NCBI GenBank assembly: GCA_036023115.1
Contig: JAYKKT010000076.1
Coordinates: 310,001-374,000 of the forward strand
DNA length: 64,000 nucleotides
From: Brasenia schreberi
Lineage: Eukaryota > Streptophyta > Magnoliopsida > Nymphaeales > Cabombaceae
Direction: 5' to 3'
Below, piece after piece: positions 40,639 through 51,567 of this stretch (the first letter of the stretch is position 1; every line of letters begins with the position of its first letter). Position numbers and translations under genes: made by a program. The notes beneath the pieces are model-generated. The model saw only the letters and a program-made list of their open reading frames with translations. It ran no database searches and was not told the origin of the DNA.

Positions 40639-43506
40639 ATGTCAAAATCCAATCCAAGTGAAGTGTCGAGCCAAGGCTCATGCGCATCAAGTTCTCACTC
40701 TAGGAGGATTTTCAAAAACAAAATAAAACTAGATGAAATCGAGGACTTGAGAAGGGAATTTGAGGCCAAAATCGATGCTCTCAGCCAAGAGGCTGAAGTA
40801 GGCGATTCGTGTTCATCAAACGGTGAACAAAGGCCTAAAAAGAAAATTGAAAAACCTCGCAAGCAAAAAGAAGCCTCCGTAATGGAAGGCAACCAATACC
40901 ACGAGTCCTTCACACAAAAGGACCGTAAAGCCCTACAGCAACTGCTGAAAGGGCAAAATAAAGAGAAAAGAAGCTACGCCCTGTCTGATTTCCTTCCTAT
41001 GGATTACGAAACAGACAGTGACGATGAAATACCGAACTTCCATCGGTATGATGGCATGGGAGACCCTAGGTCTCACTTGCAGCTTTTCTCACGTCGAGCC
41101 CATAAAAAGAAAAAGGACTCGATGAAATGGGTGTATTGGTTCCCTCTATCCCTTAAAGGCACAGCTGCCAAATGGCTGGCTTCCTACGACTTAAGCCAGT
41201 TCGCTACTTTTGAAGAGTTAGCGAACTGCTTCATGCAAAGATTTGCACACAACGTGGAAGTCACGCCAACCCTGAATACTTTAAGGGATATAAAGCAAGG
41301 CATGAACGAAGACGTGCATGCCTTCATTATAAGATGGAGGTCTCTTTTAGGCCAAGTGCGAGAGCCTATATCCGAAGGATGCGCAGTAATGCTCATCCTG
41401 GATAATTTTAAAAGCGAGTTAAAAACCCTTCTCTCGCTCCATGAGATTTCAACTTTCCATAAGTTGATCAAAAAGCCTCCCTTTTCGAAACCAACTTGCG
41501 AAAAGGGACATACGACCACTTATGGAAAGGAAGTGCCGTTCCCAAAACACGTGTGGAAAAGCCCATTGCATATGGGCTGCCCACAACGGACAAAGGGGCA
41601 AAGCCCCATAAAATCGCCAATGTCCGGGTGGATCCAGGCATGGCGGGCACTTCTAAAAATTTCGAAAAAATAGAAAATAAGAGAGAACGCAATTTTTCGA
41701 AACCAATTGAAAAACGGGAGTACACTCCGCTGGGGCAACCTGTGTCGGAGGTCCTAGACCTCCTACTTGCCCAGGGCATGATCGAACTCCCTGAAATCCC
41801 CGAAGGAGTCACGTCCAAAGGGGGGTATTTAAACCGGTTTTGCAAGTATCATCGGCTCAAAGGCCATGATACCAAACGGTGCTCTCTCTTCTAAATAAAA
41901 TTGAGAACTTGATAGCGGAGGGCCGGCTCCAGGTCACTGCAGAATCTGAGCCACCTCAAGCTATCTTCAAAGAACCCTTTCCCAAACACGCCAGTGGCAG
42001 TGGGAAAGGAAAGGAGGTATGTACCCTCACCATCTCCAAGGAACTAGCGCGAAAGCCCGAACCTGGTCGACCTGCTTGTGCGCCCATCCTTGTACTATAC
42101 AAGAGGCCCGCCCAAGTCGTCATTCGGGGACCATCAAAAGTGGAAACCCCGGCAAAACCAGTTTTGAAAATCCAAGGTTCTCCTCAGCTCATCCTTAGAG
42201 CCAAGTTTAGCGCGAACCCTAGGCTGGTCGTGGGGGAAGTCACTAGATCCGGGAGGATCTACCAACCCCCGCACCTTCAAGGTGCTCAAAAGGTGGTCAG
42301 TGTGCCTGGCCCCTCAAAAGCATGTATCCCTAGTGGTCTGCCAAAAGCAGATAAGGACAAAATCATCCTAAATCCTTATGATTTCGAAAACCACCTTTCA
42401 AAGATTCCTATTCACATGTCTATCCTAGAGCTTATCAAAACCTCGCCTAGGCATAGACTTGTCTTAGAGAAAATTCTAGAAAGGGCCAAGGTTGATTCGA
42501 ACATAAGTCCGGAGTCCTTGTCTGCCCAAGTGGCTTTATTAGGAGCAAAATCGCCCATCACCTTTCGGAAGATGATGTAGATAGACCCTACGAAACCCAT
42601 AACCAAGCCCTGCATATCGAGGTGGTTCTAAACAACCACTCTCTGGACAGGTGCCTAGTCGATGGGGGAGGAGGGCTCAACATCCTTCCACTTCACGTGG
42701 CGTACAAAATCGGAGTCACCTTGACTTCAGTGAACCCAAGCCCCATCGTTATCACTGGATACGATGGGAATGCGTCTAGGCCTTTAGGATCCATCGAACT
42801 CCCAATGGAAACGGGAGGGATCGAACACACGGGGGTGTTCCATGTCTTGGACATCCACCCCCATTATAACCTGTTGCTGGGAAGACCCTGGATACACAGT
42901 TTGTGCGCTGTGCCATCCACCTTCCACAGGTGTGTCAAGATCCCTTTTAGGGACCAAGTCGTAGTGATCCTAGGTGAGAGTCACCCACAACTTCAGGGGA
43001 TCACAAACTCCCCTTGTTTATCGAGCTCCCAGGCCCATGAGGCTAACCTGGGGCAAATTATGGTTGAGCCACCTCGGCTCGTGTTGAACAACCCTAGGAA
43101 GGTTGTATGTGTGAAGGGGCCGCCCAAAGCAGGCCCCCTCCCGACTCTAATCCTCCTAGGAAAACCCAAGCGTTCCCTATTTCCAAAACCCCTAGACAAA
43201 AGGCCCTACGAGCCTAATATGGACGATAGCATGTTCCAGGACCACGACTTATATCCCATCTTTTCAAAAAACAAAAGGTCGTGGAACATGTTATTGAACA
43301 TGGGCTACACGCCCTACAAAAGTCTAGGGGCACAAAACCAGGGTCTCCTAGAGCCCATCCTGCCTAGGGCCAACCCAAGCCGATATGGGATCGGCTATAC
43401 TCCCCGAATACCGCCGGAGCCACCCCCTGTGACCACCTGGGTCAAGGGTGCCCCGGAGCCTGTCTTAGAAGAGACCTATGGTTTAGACCTCCTATTCCGA
43501 GTCTAA
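40639..43506 (+). pseudogene. gag-pro: gag-pro of element B, broken by three single-base deletions
   Basis: Same protein as A's gag-pro. The ATG at 40639 opens the Gag core. One A is lost near 41470 (run of six reduced to five after GATC), one T near 41883 immediately after the zinc-knuckle Cys codon, and one T near 42565. The protein is thus split among frames, leaving segments ending near 41673, 41894 and 42580. The last open part, to 43506, holds the protease (LVDGG) and G-patch-like end and extends beyond A's stop because Trp is retained. All three losses are in short runs, so sequencing error should be considered. Confidence 0.88.
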
Positions 43507-43619
43507 CCCATAGTGTTTTCCCTTTGTAGGTATGACGGAAGATCCCTTTTCTAAAAATACCAAAAACATTTAAAAACTTAAAATAAAAAAAAATCGAAAA
43601 ACAAGAAAAACCAAAAACA
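43507..43619 (+). other. gag-pro / pol spacer, element B
   Basis: Holds TTTTCCCTTTGTAG/GT (AG 43528-43529), a 13-codon ATG frame from 43532, and an in-frame TAA (43584-43586) upstream of the pol ATG. Confidence 0.4.
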
Positions 43620-46600
43620 ATGGAAAAGCAAAAACTCGAAAAAAGTGTGCTTTGTATAGTTCCCAAAGTTCTTGTTTTACAAAAACCCAAAAAAATCGAA
43701 AATTTGGAAAATACCAAAAAGATTTTGTACATAGCTGCTCCTGGTAGGACTTTGACGAAAGAAAAGGATTTCGAAAGAAACGTCGTCTGCATAGCCAGAC
43801 CAAAAATTTCGAAATCACTTGAAAATCTAAGTACAAAACCAGGTTATTTTGAAAATCACGCATCAAGTTCCCTCGGGTCTAAAGTCCACGAGAATGATCG
43901 AAGCCCAGAAGTGGATCCCCTTGAGGAAGATCCCACTTCGGAGCTCCCAGAATTTCATAGAATTCTCGATTTTGAAAGACCTTCCCAATCAGTAGGAGGA
44001 GATTTCGTAGAGGTGAACCTAGGGGATGATTCCAATCCCAAAACCATCAAAATAGGTGCATGCTTGCATGAAACTGAAAAGTTAGCATTCATTGCATTTT
44101 TACGGACCTATTTAGATGTGTTTGCATGGACGTATGAAGACATGCCGGGCATAGATCCCAGCATAGTCGAGCATCGTCTTCCCTTAGATGTAGGTGTAAA
44201 ACCAATAAAGCAGAAGCTTAGGAAAATACACCCGAATGTACACACGCAAGTCAAAGAGGGTTTAGAAAATCTGCTAAAAGCCGGATTTATAAAACCCATT
44301 GCGTATTCTGATTGGTTGTCAAATATCGTTGTAGTTCGAAAAACCAATGGGAAAATTCGAATATGCATCGATTTCAGAAACCTAAATAAAGCCACTCCAA
44401 AGGATAATTATCCTTTACCAAACATAGATTTGATAGTCGATAGTACTGCAAATCATGAAATGTTTTCATTTATGGATGGCTATTCAGGCTATAATCAAAT
44501 CAAACTAAGCCCACGAGATCAGGGTAAGACCGCCTTCACGACCCCATGGGGCACGTACTGCTATACAGTCATGCCCTTTGGTTTGAAAAATGCCGGCGCA
44601 ACATACCAACGAGCCATGAATACGATCTTCCATGATCAAATTCACGAGCTTGTAGAAGTGTATGTAGATGATCTCTTGGCAAAATCCAAAACCCGATGCA
44701 CCCATATCGAATGTTTACAAAAAATCTTCGAAAGGCTTAGGCTTTACAAAGTAAAGCTAAACCCTCAAAAATGTGTGTTCGGGGTAGAATCAGGAAAGCT
44801 TCTAGGCTTTATGGTGAGCCAAAGGGGAATAGAAGTCGACCCCTCTAAGTGTCGAGCCATCATAGACATGGCTCCACCCTCCAATCTCACTCAAGTCCGT
44901 AGCCTCCAGGGTCGATTACAATCTGTGCGCCGATTCATATCGAATCTGGCAACTAGATGCGAACCCTTCAACAAACTGTTGAGGAAGGGTACGAAATTCT
45001 TATGGGATGACGAATGCCAAAAGTCCTTCGAGAGACTAAAGGCATACTTGGTTAATCCCCCCGTTTTGAATCCTCCAAAGCAAGGAAAACCACTTTTATT
45101 ATACATCTCCGTGCATATAAACGCTTTAGGAGCCCTGTTGGCTCAATACGAGGATGACACCCATAAGGAGTATGCCATCTACTATATTTTGAAAACTCTC
45201 TTGGCTTATGAACGAAATTATCAAGCCATGGAGAAGACGTGCTTGGCCCTAGTCTGGGCCTGCCAGAAATTCAGACACTACTTCCTAGATCATGAGATCT
45301 GGATAGTGTCCAAGCTTGATCCAATCAAGCACTTGTTCGAAAAACCCATTCTCACGGGTAGATTGGGCAAATGGCAACTCCTTCTAATGGAGTATGATCT
45401 AAAATACCATCACCAGATCTCCGTTAAGGGGCAAGCCCTAGCAGATTACGTGGCTGACTTCCCCTTGGAGGACGCATATCCCACTCTTGTCGAAATGCCT
45501 GATGAAGGCATATTGCAAAACCATTTTCAAAACCACATTTTGGCAAATTCTTTTGAAAACCAAGTGTGGAAGATGCACTTCGACGAGGCACGAAACCAAC
45601 GAGGGGCTGGTGCCGGGATCATCCTAATCTCCCCTGAAAAGGGCGAGATTCCCATAGCGGTCCGCTTAGATTTCGAATGTTCCAACAATGTAGCTGAGTA
45701 TGAAGCACTCATACAAGGCTTAAGGATTTCGAAAACTCTAGGGGCATCATGCATCGAGGTCTTTGGAGATTCGCTCCTTGTCATAAACCAGGTTTTAAAA
45801 ATTTGGCAAGTACGTACTGAAAAACTACTTCCATATCACGAGTTGGCCACTCGATTGGTCCAATCCTTCCAGTCGTGTAAGCTCACACACGTGGGAAGAG
45901 AGGACAATGGCATCGCCGATGCCCTCTCTTCCTGGGGTTCAGCCCTGAAGGTCGATCCCATTTCAGGGACCAGATCTTTGGAAATATGGCATGCGCCCCA
46001 TCCATCCACACACGACTTGGATATTTGCCAAAACAACCCAGAGTCTGTTGAAAAGCCCTGGTTCTATGACATAAAACAATTTTTAGAAAATGGGGGATTC
46101 ACCGAGGATGCCACATCCAAAGATAGGGCATTCATTCGTAAGATTTCGACCCGATACACCATTCTGGGTGGGGTCTTATACAAAAAGAGTTTTACCGGCA
46201 TTCTGCTTAGATGTATCGACCTAGAGGAGGCTAGGATAGTGATGCACGAGTTCCACGATGGAGAATGTGGAGGTCATGTTAATGCCAACATGATGGCGAT
46301 GAAAATACTTAGAGGGGGTTATTTCTGGTCCACCCTGAAAAAGGATTGTCACGATCATGTTAGGAAGTGTCATCCATGTCAAGTGCATGGGCACGCCATT
46401 CATATCCCTTCATCAGCATTGCATTCCGTGGTCAGCCCCTGGCCATTTACCATGTGGGCGTTTGACATTGTAGGCCCCATATTTCCAAAGGCCTCGAATG
46501 GGCATCGTTTTATTTTAGCAGCCACTGAGTATTTCTCCAAGTGGGTGGAAGCCATTTCCCTAACGAATGTGATGGGGCAACATGTGGTGGCTTTCATCCG

Positions 46601-47306
46601 GAGGAATATCTTGGCTCGATTTGGGGTTCCACGAGACCTTGTGTCTGATAATGGTACCCCATTCAAGAACGAGCGGATGGTTAAGTTGTGCAACACGTAT
46701 GGCATAACTCACCACTTCTCCTCGCCCTACTACCCTCAAGGCAACGGCCAAGCCGAAGCCACAAACAAGACTCTCATTGGTATCATTGAGAAAACCTTAG
46801 AGAAGGGTAGGAGGTGGCATGAGAAGCTGGATGAAGCCTTATGGGCTTATAGGACTTCCATCCGGACTCCCACGAATGCCACACCATTCGAATTGGTCTA
46901 TGGCACAAACGCCATTCTTCCCATCCATACCCAACTGCATTCATTCCATACATCCATTGCACTCGACCTCCCCCTAGAGACGCTTCAGCATGCTAGGATG
47001 GCCGAACTAGATTTGCTAGATGAAAGGCGACTCCTTGCCATGGATCATGCTCGTGCATACCGGCAAAGGATAGCCCGACATTATAGCAAACACATGAGAC
47101 CTCGCCACTTTGAAGTGGGAGATCTGGTCTTGAAAACCATCCACCATCGTGGCCCACACCCCCTAGGCAAGTGGCGCCCCAACTGGGATGGGCCCTATGT
47201 TGTACGAGCAACCACTACGAACAATTCGTATTGGTTGATCGATGTAGAAGGTAGGAATTTAGCAGATCCTATCAATATTCAATACTTAAAGAAGTATCAT
47301 GTGTAG
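43620..47306 (+). CDS. pol: Tat pol polyprotein of element B (RT, RNase H, archaeal-type RNase H, integrase)
   Basis: 1228 residues, fully open. RT has the expected FRNLNKA (about 251), MDGYSGYNQI (285), TPWGTYCY, MPFGLKNAGATYQRAM and YVDD (348-351). The first RNase H lacks its first Asp, as is usual in Tat. The second RNase H has its residues, but B reads HFDEA where A and C read HFDGA, next to the catalytic Asp. Integrase zinc and D,D-35-E motifs are complete. B also has private S to L (YYILKT) and L to W (ALSSWG) changes. RT looks more canonical than A's. Without an intact gag-pro, B would need Gag in trans. Confidence 0.95.
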   Translation: MEKQKLEKSVLCIVPKVLVLQKPKKIENLENTKKILYIAAPGRTLTKEKDFERNVVCIARPKISKSLENLSTKPGYFENHASSSLGSKVHENDRSPEVDPLEEDPTSELPEFHRILDFERPSQSVGGDFVEVNLGDDSNPKTIKIGACLHETEKLAFIAFLRTYLDVFAWTYEDMPGIDPSIVEHRLPLDVGVKPIKQKLRKIHPNVHTQVKEGLENLLKAGFIKPIAYSDWLSNIVVVRKTNGKIRICIDFRNLNKATPKDNYPLPNIDLIVDSTANHEMFSFMDGYSGYNQIKLSPRDQGKTAFTTPWGTYCYTVMPFGLKNAGATYQRAMNTIFHDQIHELVEVYVDDLLAKSKTRCTHIECLQKIFERLRLYKVKLNPQKCVFGVESGKLLGFMVSQRGIEVDPSKCRAIIDMAPPSNLTQVRSLQGRLQSVRRFISNLATRCEPFNKLLRKGTKFLWDDECQKSFERLKAYLVNPPVLNPPKQGKPLLLYISVHINALGALLAQYEDDTHKEYAIYYILKTLLAYERNYQAMEKTCLALVWACQKFRHYFLDHEIWIVSKLDPIKHLFEKPILTGRLGKWQLLLMEYDLKYHHQISVKGQALADYVADFPLEDAYPTLVEMPDEGILQNHFQNHILANSFENQVWKMHFDEARNQRGAGAGIILISPEKGEIPIAVRLDFECSNNVAEYEALIQGLRISKTLGASCIEVFGDSLLVINQVLKIWQVRTEKLLPYHELATRLVQSFQSCKLTHVGREDNGIADALSSWGSALKVDPISGTRSLEIWHAPHPSTHDLDICQNNPESVEKPWFYDIKQFLENGGFTEDATSKDRAFIRKISTRYTILGGVLYKKSFTGILLRCIDLEEARIVMHEFHDGECGGHVNANMMAMKILRGGYFWSTLKKDCHDHVRKCHPCQVHGHAIHIPSSALHSVVSPWPFTMWAFDIVGPIFPKASNGHRFILAATEYFSKWVEAISLTNVMGQHVVAFIRRNILARFGVPRDLVSDNGTPFKNERMVKLCNTYGITHHFSSPYYPQGNGQAEATNKTLIGIIEKTLEKGRRWHEKLDEALWAYRTSIRTPTNATPFELVYGTNAILPIHTQLHSFHTSIALDLPLETLQHARMAELDLLDERRLLAMDHARAYRQRIARHYSKHMRPRHFEVGDLVLKTIHHRGPHPLGKWRPNWDGPYVVRATTTNNSYWLIDVEGRNLADPINIQYLKKYHV

Positions 47307-48480
47307 GATCTGGATTAAATTCCAGTTTTCGAAAAATTTTAGAGGGATAGCTGCCCTGAGACATGTGAATAAGGTGCAAAGGCGAACTCGTGTGACCCTG
47401 AGTGAGAGAATTCGCACTTGTGAAAGAGTGGAGTTTTCAAAATCGTGGTTACATTTCAAAATCCTTCATCTTACGAAGAAAGGCCTAGTTCAACATAGCA
47501 AGATACTTGCAAGTAGTACGTGCTATTTCTAAATAGGCTGATCTGGAATGGATCGAGTGTAGGCTTGGGATAAGTCCTCCCCTCTTCTCTTCTCCTTCCA
47601 AAAGGAAAACAAAGGCCCAAAATCAAAAGGGAATTTCCCATTTAAAGTCTCTTTCCAAAAGAAAGAAACCAGACTTCAAAAAGAAAAATCGATTCTCTTA
47701 TAAAAAGAGGGATTAAAGAAAAAATACTCCCAAAGGGAGACCCTCTATGGAAAAAAAGGAAAAAGAGGCCAAAAAGCTCAAAAAGAGCAGTTTTCCGCCT
47801 TCTGTGCCTCAAACCACGGGACGCTTCAGAAGGGACCGTGGTATCTCTTTCCCATCCCTGGCTTATCCCAAGCTAAAGCATGGTTCATTTCGAGGAATCC
47901 TAAAGTAAAAATAGGATTTACTTACTTGAATTTCATCTTGTTTGAGAATTCGACCTTTCGAGTAAGGCGTAGGAATTTGTAATGAAGCTTGTTTTCTTAT
48001 AAAACCTCCGCTAGATAAGCGAGTGTTAAGGCTCAAACAAGGGCAAGCACGAAGAGCTTGAGATCCTTAGGATCGAGACTCAAGACAGTTGTCCCTTTTG
48101 TAAATAGCTTTTGTAAATAAGTTTTAAAAACCGAACATCGAACAACATAGGGTTTTTGCTCACTTGGAGCAGTAGGCCTTGTAAGTCTCTAGAGTTCGAC
48201 CACACCTGGTCTCTGGGAGGTCGCCACTCTTGGCACCACACCCATGTCATCTGCATTCCACGCATGGTACTTACATGAACATGATCCCATTTAGGACCAG
48301 ATTCCATAAGTGAACCCTTTGGCGTGATATCTCCTCCTACCAGAGTTTGTAAAATTGAGATTTTGTTAAAATGGGACGATCCCATATTCTTCGTGGCTAG
48401 ATCTAGGGAGACATTAAAAGGGGTGTTTGTCATCTTCGTCCTTATCCAAATCTATTTGGACAAGGCCAAAGAGGGGCATC
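47307..48480 (+). other. 3' noncoding region of element B
   Basis: No convincing gene. Purine-rich hairpins (TTCC-AAAA-GGAA type, 47600-47750), a conserved hairpin, a GATCCTTAGGATC palindrome near 48062, and the polypurine tract. Confidence 0.75.
47813..47842 (+). other. Conserved 3' noncoding hairpin, element B
   Basis: ACCACGG (47813-47819) pairs with CCGTGGT (47836-47842) around a 16-nt loop. Confidence 0.65.
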
Positions 48481-48492
48481 TGTAAACACCCC
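48420..48492 (+). promoter_or_regulatory. Polypurine tract with bracketing stem-loop, element B
   Basis: Outer pair 48420-48428 / 48484-48492, inner 12-bp stem 48440-48465 with one A-C mismatch, AAAGAGGGG 48468-48476. Confidence 0.7.
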
Positions 48493-51400
48493 GAAATCCC
48501 ACGAATTTCTCAAAATCCATCTGGTTTTATATAAGCAGCCCCAAAGGGCCATTTTGAGTTTGGAAACCCAGGAGCCTTCCAAACAACCCTGTATATATGT
48601 TTTAAACTTTATCTTTCAAAAACATATGATATAGCTTTTGAAAACCCTTTTAAAACATGTTTTGAAACCCCGAAGTAGCTTGGCCTGATCAAGACAGGAC
48701 CAGGAGAGCCAAGAAGAGCCCGGAACCGGAGCACCTGTCAAGCCCGGCGCAGCAACTCTTGCATCTGATTCACACCCCAGGATCTCAAACGTCCAAGACC
48801 CTGTTCTTATCAAAATATCATTTGAAGTCATCTCCGGAAGGCAGAAACGGAGGCGGACGACCATGTTGGCGAAGACCCAACGCAGACGGAGTACTGATGC
48901 TGTCAGGCCCCGCACGAATCGTCCGTTTCGAACCCAGCTCGAAGGAGTCAGAGTTCAGTTTGGATTGAATCTGGACCATATATATCCAGATCCCAATCCA
49001 AACCCATATGTGGACTTGGATTTGGATTTGGATCCAGAGATCCAATCCAATATCCATATCCATGGCCCACATCACCTTCTCATAAATGGAGGTGGGGCCC
49101 ACTTGAAATTCACGTGGGATATTGGGCATGAGAGAGAGTGGGGGTGATAAATATCAAGAGTGTTGTATTAAGCTTGACTTGTGTGTCAAGTTTGGGTTTA
49201 ATCTTGTGGTTTAGCCTAATTAAGTGGGTTTAAGCTTGTAATTAGCTAAAACCTAACCTAGGGCTGCACCAACATGGGGTGATCAAGGTTTATGGGCCAT
49301 GCTAAGGGAGCTCCATCACCTAAACCTAGCCAAAAATGCCTAAACCTAGCCTAAACCCCTAATCCACCCCTAATCTGAACCTAATCACCTAACCCACTTC
49401 CCTAATCCCGGCCTAATCCCAACCTAATCACCTAACCCACTCCCCTAATCCTTCCCTAAACCTAGATTAATTTCCCTAATCCTAGCCTAAACCTAGCCTA
49501 AACCACCTAACCTAGCTCACTAAACCTCACCCTCAAACCCAACCACCTAACCTAACCCTAAACCACCCTTAGCCCACGATTTTCCCAAACACCTAGTTTT
49601 AAAATATCTGGCCCAATCCCATCCAGCCCACCTTATCTACATACTACCCTACCTAAGCCACCTAACCACTACCCACAACCCAGCCCTAACCGACCTACCC
49701 ATCCCCTATTTAAACCCCCCCCATTGTGGGCGGGTTTTCCAAGTGGGAACCACTTTCCACACTCAGCCGGGCCCTCTTCCTCTCCCATCTCTCACCCGTC
49801 TTCCCAGCAGCTCCAGCCCCACCAGCCGCCACCTGCTCCGCCACTCTCCCTCTTCCATCCACCATCATTGCCCCACCAGCCGGACGCCACCACCTCACTC
49901 AGCCGGGCCCTCTCCTTCTCCCATCTTCCACCAGCCGACAGCCACCTTGGCCGCCACTCCTTCCCATTCGGTAAGTTCCCCTAACTCCCTCAAAACCACT
50001 CTCTACCACCTCTCCACTCTTAGCCACCCATCTTCCCCTTAGCTCAGCCTCTTTGCCGCCACCACCTAAGCCTAGCCGAACCTAGGATAACCCAAGTGGC
50101 TGGCCACTACTCAGCCACCACCTCCCATTCGGTCGACCTCCCCTAGGCGTCCTCTTTGGCCTTCCCACTAGCTCACCTTTTAGGTCCAGTTTCCCTAAGT
50201 CCCTAACTTACCTAGTGACCCTAAGACCCACTTAGTCAGCCACTCTAAACTCCCTACTTGGAGGCGCCGCCCACTTGCCACCGGTCCCCTCTAAGACCCA
50301 CCTAGGGTTTTGCTTATGTTGGGTGTGTTGTCTTTCAATTCAAGCACTCACACACATTGAGCTTTCGCTCTTATTTGAAAGACCCAAGTAAGGGCCGACC
50401 TATACTATTTGGGTTTCATTTCATGTCGTGTGGGTAAGTCTTTCAATTTAAACACTCTCACACACATTGAGCTTTCGCTCTTATTTGAAAGACCCAAGTA
50501 AGGGCCGACCTATACTATTTGGGTTTCATTTCATGTCGTGTGGGTAAGTCTTTCAATTTAAACACTCTCACACACATTGAGCTTTCGCTCTTATTTGAAA
50601 GACCCAAGTAAGGGCCGACCTATACTATTTGGGTTTCATTTCATGTCGTGTGAGTAAGTCTTTCAATTTAAACACTCTCACACACATTGAGCTTTCGCTC
50701 TTACTCCCAAGACCTTAGTAAAGGCCTTATTGCAGTTATATTTGGGTTTCATTTATGTCGTGTGTGTAGTACTTCAATTCAAGCACTCTCACACACATTG
50801 AGCCTTCGCTCTTACTCCCAAGACCTTAGTCAAGGCCATACTGCAATTTATATTTGGGTTTAATTTCATGTCGTGTGTGTAAGTCTTTCAATTCAAACAC
50901 GCACCCACATTGAGCCTTCGCTCTTATTTGCAAGACCCGAGTAAGGGCTCATATACATAAGATATATACATATCTCCCTTCGGTTATTTCCCTTCGGTTA
51001 TTTCCCTTCGGTTATTTCCCTTCGGTTATTTCCCTTCTGTTATTTCCCTTCAGCATTGTCTTTACATTTCGGGTTTTCCCTTTGGAGTAGCGTGAGTTTG
51101 CATTGCATCTACGCCATACCACGAGGTAGGACGCATATTGCATCGAAGCAACCCCCGCTCGAATTCGCCCATGTAGTGGAGTGTTCATAACACACAAACT
51201 AGGCGACCCAAAAAGGGATAAAAGAAAAGACTTAGGCACGTGCAAATCCACGTGATCTAAAACATGCAATCGCATCTTAAAGACCCGAAATAGACACCTC
51301 GAACCGTTTCGTAGATTTTCTCCATAAAAACTCGATTTTTGCAAAAGCGTACAGACTGACCCTTGCGCATCGGTGCAAGAAGGTCTGCGACGACAAGAGC

Positions 51401-51567
51401 TCACTTGCTCACAGTCGCCACGTTTAGAAGTCAGTATTGATATATCTTCGCTAGCTTAAGTAAGCTAGCTGGCACGCCCTGTTTGTATACATAGGCCTTA
51501 GACGCACGATAAGATCCACTCCAAGCCACGAAAGGGGCGAAGAGGCGGGGATTTTCGCGCGTCTACA
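48481..51567 (+). repeat. 3' LTR of element B (3087 bp, with heterologous patch)
   Basis: Matches the 5' LTR except near 50290-50350. There, about 330 bp of leader (39027-39357 equivalent) is absent and replaced by a short stretch whose end matches the C-type LTR (GGGTTTTGCTTATG). One extra 110-bp subrepeat is present. TATA at 49707-49714. Confidence 0.93.

Larger units (their letters stand above)
37207..51567 (+). mobile_element. Element B: full-length Tat-lineage retrotransposon, 14,361 bp
   Basis: 5' LTR 37207-40497, PBS 40503-40520, gag-pro (three frameshifts), pol (open), 3' noncoding region, polypurine tract 48468-48476, 3' LTR 48481-51567, target duplication ACTAC. Apart from a 3'-LTR patch the two LTRs differ at only a few bases by eye, so insertion is recent. 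It is inserted in an LTR of element C, opposite in orientation. Confidence 0.95.
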
